A stretch of DNA of 64,000 nucleotides, from NCBI RefSeq assembly GCF_900106045.1, contig NZ_LT629802.1:806001-870000 (forward strand), written 5' to 3'. The translations under genes and the position numbers were made by a program. Numbering within the stretch: position 1 is the stretch's first letter; the number at the start of each line of letters is the position of its first letter. Origin of the DNA: Pseudomonas mucidolens (GTDB taxonomy: Bacteria; Pseudomonadota; Gammaproteobacteria; Pseudomonadales; Pseudomonadaceae). The notes beneath the pieces are model-generated. The model did no database searches, was not told where the DNA came from, and saw nothing but the letters and a program-made list of their open reading frames with translations. Below are positions 59,620-64,000 of the stretch, one piece after another.

Positions 59620-60063
59620 ATGAGCGTGTGGCGTACCGTTCCCAATATCGAGCAATTGAATGCCCTGCAGAAAAACACCATTGGCGAGGTGCTGGATATT
59701 CGTTTTGAAGCGTTTGACGGCGAGTCGCTGACAGCCAGCATGGTCATCGACCACCGCACGCATCAGCCTTACGGCTTGTTACATGGCGGCGCCTCGGTGG
59801 TATTGGCGGAAACCGTCGGTTCCATGGCCAGCTACCTGTGCATCGACGCCAGCAAATTCTATTGTGTGGGCCTCGAAATCAACGCCAACCATTTGCGGGG
59901 CTTGCGTTCCGGGCGTGTGGCGGCGACGGCCAGGCCGGTCCATATCGGGCGCACGACGCATGTCTGGGACATTCGCCTGACCAGCGACGAAGGCAAGGCC
60001 AGCTGCATATCGCGCCTGACCATGGCGGTGGTGCCGTTGGGTGAACAGCCGCCGGCGCGATAG
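59620..60063 (+). CDS. Hotdog-fold acyl-CoA thioesterase (YdiI/EntH-like)
   Basis: The 147-residue product starts MSVWRTVPNIEQLNALQKNTIGEVLDI. QPYGLLHGGASVVLAETVGSMASYLCID is the hotdog motif with catalytic Glu, and VGLEINANHLRGLRSG is the second family marker. Members hydrolyse aromatic and fatty acyl-CoAs. It follows the acyl-CoA synthetase after 30 bp with AAGGA upstream, so the pair is probably co-transcribed. Confidence 0.9.
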   Translation: MSVWRTVPNIEQLNALQKNTIGEVLDIRFEAFDGESLTASMVIDHRTHQPYGLLHGGASVVLAETVGSMASYLCIDASKFYCVGLEINANHLRGLRSGRVAATARPVHIGRTTHVWDIRLTSDEGKASCISRLTMAVVPLGEQPPAR

Positions 60064-60160
60064 GCGTGGCGTGAGTGTCATCATTCCTGGCAGTTACAGT
60101 CATTGCTGTGGCGGCCAGGTGTGGGGACAATCCACTTCTGCCTTTGATGATGGACAGGTT

Positions 60161-60964
60161 ATGTCGCAACAGGTGTTTTTCACGCACGCCAATGGGTTTC
60201 CCTCGGCGACCTACGGCAAGTTATTCGATGCGCTCGCCCCCGAATATGCGGTGGCGCATCTGCCGCTGCATGGTCACGATCCGCGGTTTCCGGTGGATGA
60301 CAACTGGCAGAACCTGGTGGATGAACTGATTCACCACCTTGAACAGCAGCCCGCGCCGGTATGGGGCGTCGGTCACTCATTGGGCGGCGTGTTGCATTTG
60401 CACGCGGCCTTGCGTTGTCCGCAGCTGTATCGCGGGGTCGTCATGCTCGACTCCCCGCTGCTGACGCTGGCTGACCGCTGGGTGATTCGCGCCGCCAAGC
60501 GCTTTGGTTTCATCGATCGCCTGACGCCCGCCGGTCGTACCTTGGGGCGGCGTGAAGAGTTCATCGACATGGACGCCGCACGCCACTACTTTTCCGCCAA
60601 AACGCTGTTTCGTGGCTTTGATCCGGACTGCCTTGAAGCCTACCTGCAACATGGCTTGCAACAGGTCGGCGACCGTCTGCGCCTGCGTTTTGACCCGGCG
60701 ACCGAAATCAGCATCTATCGCGGCGTACCGCACATCAGTCCCGGTCATGCCCGACAATTGAAAGTGCCGCTGGCGGTGGTGCGTGGCCGACAGAGCCGGG
60801 TGGTGATGCGTCACCACGCCAGCGGCGTCGCGCGTCTGCCCATGGGCGAAATGCTGACCATGCCCGGCGGCCACATGTTTCCCCTTGAGCGCCCGCAAGA
60901 CACCGCGACGTTGATCAAGCGCCTGTTCAGCCGCTGGGAAGCGCGTGAGCGTAGTTGCGCATGA
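60161..60964 (+). CDS. Alpha/beta hydrolase (first of an overlapping pair)
   Basis: The 267-residue product starts MSQQVFFTHANGFPSATYGKLFDAL from the ATG at 60161, with a weak ribosome site. VWGVGHSLGGVLHLHAAL holds the nucleophile Ser in GHSLGG, and MLTMPGGHMFPLERP the His. It is an esterase or lipase-like hydrolase of the alpha/beta fold with unknown substrate. Its stop overlaps the next hydrolase gene by 4 bp. Confidence 0.85.
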   Translation: MSQQVFFTHANGFPSATYGKLFDALAPEYAVAHLPLHGHDPRFPVDDNWQNLVDELIHHLEQQPAPVWGVGHSLGGVLHLHAALRCPQLYRGVVMLDSPLLTLADRWVIRAAKRFGFIDRLTPAGRTLGRREEFIDMDAARHYFSAKTLFRGFDPDCLEAYLQHGLQQVGDRLRLRFDPATEISIYRGVPHISPGHARQLKVPLAVVRGRQSRVVMRHHASGVARLPMGEMLTMPGGHMFPLERPQDTATLIKRLFSRWEARERSCA

Positions 60965-61815
60965 CCAGTCCCGTCGAAGAAGTGCGTCTCAGCCTGCCGC
61001 ACATTGAATTGGCCGCCCATCTGTTCGGGCCCGAGTCTGGCTTGCCGGTGATCGCCCTGCATGGCTGGCTGGACAATGCCAACAGCTTCGCGCGGCTGGC
61101 GCCGAAACTGCACGGCGTGCGTATTATCGCCCTGGACATGGCCGGCCACGGGCACTCGGCCCATCGTCCCGCTGGAGCGGGTTATGCCCTGTGGGATTAT
61201 GTCCACGATGTACTGCAAGTCGCTGAACAGCTGGGGTTGAAACGTTTTGCATTACTTGGCCATTCACTCGGCGCGATTGTCTCGCTGGTGCTGGCCGGTG
61301 CCTTGCCTGAGCGTGTGACGCACCTGGGGTTGATCGATGGTGTGATCCCTCCGACCGCCACCGGCGAGAACGCCGCCGAGCGCTTGGGCATGGCGTTGCA
61401 GGCGCAAATGAGTCTGCAAGATAAACGCAAACCGGTGTACGGCACCCTTGACCGTGCCGTCCAGGCACGGATGAAAGGGGTGGTGGCGGTCAGTCGTGAA
61501 GCTGCTGAACTGCTGGCCCAGCGGGGTCTGATGCCGGTGCCCGGCGGTTATACCTGGCGTAGTGACAGTCGTTTGACCCTGGCCTCGCCGATACGTCTGA
61601 CAGAAGAACAGGCCATGGCTTTCGTACGACGGGTCACCTGCCCGGCACAATTGGTGGTCGCGGAAGACGGCATGTTGGCGAAACATTCTGAATTGCTTTC
61701 TCAGCTGCCTTTCTCGGTCACAAGGCTTCCTGGTGGCCATCATTTGCACCTTAACGACGAGTCGGGCGCTACTCTTGTTGCAGACTGTTTCAATCGGTTC
61801 TTCACCGCGCCTTGA
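60961..61815 (+). CDS. Alpha/beta hydrolase (second of an overlapping pair)
   Basis: The 284-residue product starts MTSPVEEVRLSLPHIELAAHLFGPE. VIALHGWLDNANSFARLAPKL is the oxyanion-hole loop, LLGHSLGAIVSLVLAGALPERV the nucleophile Ser site, VAEDGMLAKHSEL the acid region and LPGGHHLHLNDES the His. It differs strongly from its neighbour, so the pair is not a recent duplication. The ATG overlaps the previous stop. Confidence 0.88.
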   Translation: MTSPVEEVRLSLPHIELAAHLFGPESGLPVIALHGWLDNANSFARLAPKLHGVRIIALDMAGHGHSAHRPAGAGYALWDYVHDVLQVAEQLGLKRFALLGHSLGAIVSLVLAGALPERVTHLGLIDGVIPPTATGENAAERLGMALQAQMSLQDKRKPVYGTLDRAVQARMKGVVAVSREAAELLAQRGLMPVPGGYTWRSDSRLTLASPIRLTEEQAMAFVRRVTCPAQLVVAEDGMLAKHSELLSQLPFSVTRLPGGHHLHLNDESGATLVADCFNRFFTAP

Positions 61816-61864
61816 CTTGATGCGGTCAACTGCCGAGGCTGGGCGGATTGAAAGGGAGTCAACC

Positions 61865-61921
61865 ATGAGCAATCTGAACACCTTGAAGGCATCCAACGGC
61901 CAAGGCGCGCCCATCCGATGA
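61865..61921 (+). CDS. Candidate 18-codon small ORF overlapping the DUF4892 gene
   Basis: ATG at 61865 is preceded by AAAGGGAGTCAACC, one of the strongest ribosome sites in the window. It encodes MSNLNTLKASNGQGAPIR and stops at a TGA that overlaps the DUF4892 ATG (ATGA). The DUF4892 gene has no ribosome site of its own outside this ORF, so the small ORF may act as a leader for coupled translation or encode a real micropeptide. Confidence 0.5.
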   Translation: MSNLNTLKASNGQGAPIR

Positions 61922-62736
61922 GTAGGCCGAAAGACGTTATCCGTACTCTGGGGCTGTGCTGTTTGAGCCCCTTGGTGTTCGCCGCCGACGTGCCGGGAAG
62001 CCAGGATCTAGAGGCCGTGGAGCGCCCGATCGATGCCAAAATCGTCGATTACCGTCCGGCCGAAAACAAGGAACGCATTTACCCCATGGGGGCGATCCGC
62101 AAGATCAGCGGAAAATTGCGTTACGACGGCCAGGCCACCGCTCGTGGCCCGGTCACAGGACTTACCTACGAACTGCCCGCCGAACACAGCTCCAGCGACG
62201 CCTTCAAGGCCGCGCGTGAAGCGCTGCAAAAGCAGGGCGCGCAATTGTTGTTCTGGTGCAAGGCACGTGACTGCGGCGAAAGCAGCCTGTGGGCCAATGA
62301 CGTGCTGGGCAACGCCAAGCTGGTGGGCGCAGATGTCCAGCAGGAGTTCCTCCTGTCACGCCTCGCCGCACCGCAGGATAACTCGTTGGTGGCGCTGTAC
62401 GGGATTACTCGTGGTAATCGCCGGGCTTATCTGCATGTCGAGCAACTGGATGCGAGCACGCCATTGGCGGACGTGCGACCGACCTCGGCGACATTGCTGC
62501 GTGTGTTAAAAAGTACCGACACGCTGGATTTTCCGGAACTGAGTGGCGAGCCCGATCCTGTCTGGCTGACCTTGATCTCTCGAGGATTGAACCTGGATAC
62601 CAGCTTGAGGGTCAGTGTGAGCGGGGCAGATGCCGAGGCCTGGCGCAAGGGCTTGGTGGGGAAGGGCGTGCGTGAGGCGCGCCTGGAAACCGGGACTGCC
62701 GAGACCAAGGGCCTGCACCTGCAAGTAATCCGCTGA
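61918..62736 (+). CDS. DUF4892 family exported protein
   Basis: The 272-residue product has a signal peptide (MSRPKDVIRTLGLCCLSPLVFA|ADVPGSQD) and the DUF4892 body (ERPIDAKIVDYRPAENKERIYPMGAIRKISGKLRYDG, LFWCKARDCGESSLWANDVLGNAKL, NSLVALYGITRGNRRAYLHVE). Two Cys in CKARDCG may form a disulfide. The C-terminal third resembles an OmpA-like or BON-type beta/alpha domain only loosely. The function is unknown. It is probably translated through the small ORF that overlaps its start. Confidence 0.82.
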   Translation: MSRPKDVIRTLGLCCLSPLVFAADVPGSQDLEAVERPIDAKIVDYRPAENKERIYPMGAIRKISGKLRYDGQATARGPVTGLTYELPAEHSSSDAFKAAREALQKQGAQLLFWCKARDCGESSLWANDVLGNAKLVGADVQQEFLLSRLAAPQDNSLVALYGITRGNRRAYLHVEQLDASTPLADVRPTSATLLRVLKSTDTLDFPELSGEPDPVWLTLISRGLNLDTSLRVSVSGADAEAWRKGLVGKGVREARLETGTAETKGLHLQVIR

Positions 62737-62806
62737 CCGGTCAGGGCGAACGGATCGGTGCCGTTCGCCTAAACTCACGTCCTGACAACTTTTTTCGAGA
62801 AACTAC

Positions 62807-63874
62807 ATGCTCAACAACGATCGCCTGCTGGTGCAGATCCTGCTCCTGGTGCTGTTTGGTGCCAGCTTTTGGGTGATGGCGCCGTTCTGGTCGGCGCTGT
62901 TCTGGGGCGCGGTGCTGGCGTTTGCCAGTTGGCCGTTGATGCGTCTGCTGACCCGCACGCTGGGTGGCCGTGAATCCCTGGCGGCGGGAGTCCTGACGTT
63001 GGGCTGGATGCTGTTGGTGGCGGTGCCGTTGGTGTGGCTGGGTTTCAACCTCGCGGACCATGTGCGCGACGCCGTGGCGCTGATCAAGAATATCCAGGTC
63101 GATGGCTTTCCTGAGGCGCCCACCTGGCTGGGTTCCTTTCCTTTTATCGGCGAGCGGCTGGTCGGTATGTGGGACAGCATTGATCAGCAGGGCGCGGCCT
63201 TGATGGCCACGCTCAAGCCGTATCTGGGGCAGGTCGGCAACTGGCTGCTGGCCCGCAGCGCACAGATTGGCGGCGGGATCCTGGAACTGACCCTGAGCCT
63301 GGTGTTCGTGTTCTTTTTCTACCGGGACGGGCCGCGCCTGGCGATGTTCGTCCACCGGTTGCTGGAGCGTTTGATTGGCGACCGCGCCGGATACTACATC
63401 GAACTGGTCGCCGGTACCGTGCAGCGGGTGGTCAACGGCGTGATCGGTACAGCGGCGGCCCAGGCGCTACTGGCATTGATCGGCTTCCTGATCGCCGGCG
63501 TGCCGGGGGCGCTGGTGCTGGGGATTGTGACTTTCCTGCTGAGCCTGATTCCCATGGGACCGCCGCTGGTGTGGATCCCGGCCACGGCCTGGTTGGCGTG
63601 GCAGGGCGATTACACCTATGCGGTGTTCCTGGGGGTGTGGGGGACTTTCATCATCAGCGGCGTGGATAACGTGCTCAAGCCGTACTTGATCAGCCGTGGC
63701 GGTAACTTGCCGTTGGTGATTGTGTTGCTTGGGGTGTTTGGCGGATTGATTGCGTTTGGCTTTATCGGGCTGTTTATCGGGCCGACGTTGCTGGCGGTGG
63801 CTTACAGCCTGTTGACGGATTGGAGTGCCAGTCAGACTCAGGCTCAGGCACTGCGGAAAGATGAGGTAGGGTAG
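62807..63874 (+). CDS. AI-2E family transporter (YdiK/PerM-like permease)
   Basis: The 355-residue product starts MLNNDRLLVQILLLVLFGASFWVMAPFWSALFWGAVLAFASWPLMRLL and has about eight transmembrane helices. The family pattern is visible in NGVIGTAAAQALLALIGFLIAGVPGALVLGIVTFLLSLIPMGPPLVWIPA and in SGVDNVLKPYLISRGGNLPLVIVLLGVFGGLIAFGFIGLFIGP. The family was named for autoinducer-2 export in E. coli (TqsA), but many members transport other solutes or act as Na+/H+ antiporters. The ligand is unknown. Confidence 0.9.
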   Translation: MLNNDRLLVQILLLVLFGASFWVMAPFWSALFWGAVLAFASWPLMRLLTRTLGGRESLAAGVLTLGWMLLVAVPLVWLGFNLADHVRDAVALIKNIQVDGFPEAPTWLGSFPFIGERLVGMWDSIDQQGAALMATLKPYLGQVGNWLLARSAQIGGGILELTLSLVFVFFFYRDGPRLAMFVHRLLERLIGDRAGYYIELVAGTVQRVVNGVIGTAAAQALLALIGFLIAGVPGALVLGIVTFLLSLIPMGPPLVWIPATAWLAWQGDYTYAVFLGVWGTFIISGVDNVLKPYLISRGGNLPLVIVLLGVFGGLIAFGFIGLFIGPTLLAVAYSLLTDWSASQTQAQALRKDEVG

Positions 63875-64000
63875 AGGTTTTCTCTCCTACAGCGACGCTC
63901 GGCTAAGCTGAGTGTCTGCGAAGGAGGATTTACCGATCATCGGGCCCCGCAAAGGCGCGGCTTGCGCTACAATCCGCGCCGATTTCGACTTGCCTGAGAG
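63875..64000. other. Intergenic end of window
   Basis: No gene can be supported. GCGCTACAATCCGCGCC near 63965-63981 carries a TACAAT that could be a -10 element for the next gene beyond the window. GGCCCCGCAAAGGCGCGGC is GC-rich but has no clean stem. Confidence 0.3.

Overview
The window looks like chromosomal DNA of a Pseudomonas of the fluorescens group. The support is high GC content, REP/BIME palindromes built on the GCGAGCAAGC core, the order gltA | sdhCDAB-sucAB-lpdG-sucCD, and two blocks whose gene order I recall from P. aeruginosa: gcl-hyi-glxR-ttuD-pyk, and fabB-fabA-hybrid kinase ... gpsA-sixA-acyl-CoA synthetase-DUF4892. No rRNA, tRNA or CRISPR array is visible.

Layout. (1) 1-5.3 kb: a truncated gene, an unknown secreted protein, orphan phnN, an MFS exporter, the sulfate-binding protein Sbp and a voltage-gated-type cation channel. 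(2) 5.3-13.5 kb: a glyoxylate/hydroxypyruvate module (gcl, hyi, glxR, ttuD, pyk) that converts glyoxylate through tartronate semialdehyde and glycerate to pyruvate. A urea transporter lies downstream and a divergent GlcG/HbpS-type gene upstream, and two identical TTGTATACAA palindromes sit in the divergent promoter region. (3) 13.7-23 kb: TetR regulator, DUF808, an MlaA-like protein with an overlapping alpha/beta hydrolase, a GH17 membrane protein, an orphan betaine-binding protein, and DUF485-actP. (4) 23.1-24.3 kb: an IS110-family element inserted in a REP palindrome. (5) 24.3-37.4 kb: the TCA-cycle supercluster, with gltA divergent from sdhCDAB-sucAB-lpdG-sucCD. (6) 37.4-48.8 kb: brnQ, DUF599, an orphan zeta-type kinase in AT-rich DNA, a small lipoprotein, twin thioesterases, htpG, dienelactone hydrolase, pirin, OsmC, amidohydrolase and DUF3859. 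(7) 48.8-64 kb: fabB-fabA, then a TonB receptor / periplasmic binding protein / hybrid histidine kinase operon, gpsA, DUF4389, sixA, acyl-CoA synthetase, thioesterase, two alpha/beta hydrolases, an 18-codon ORF overlapping a DUF4892 gene, and an AI-2E-family permease.

The most striking feature is the IS110-family element at about 23128-24283. The non-coding end upstream of its transposase folds into two stem-loops of the bridge-RNA type. The first loop carries two segments matching the two halves of the interrupted REP target. The second carries two segments matching the two ends of the element. All four converge on the same CT core dinucleotide. Other points of interest are a zeta kinase with no antitoxin and an N-terminal extension, the TonB receptor-binding protein-kinase operon, the twin GntR-type palindromes without a local regulator, and an 18-codon ORF with a strong ribosome binding site.
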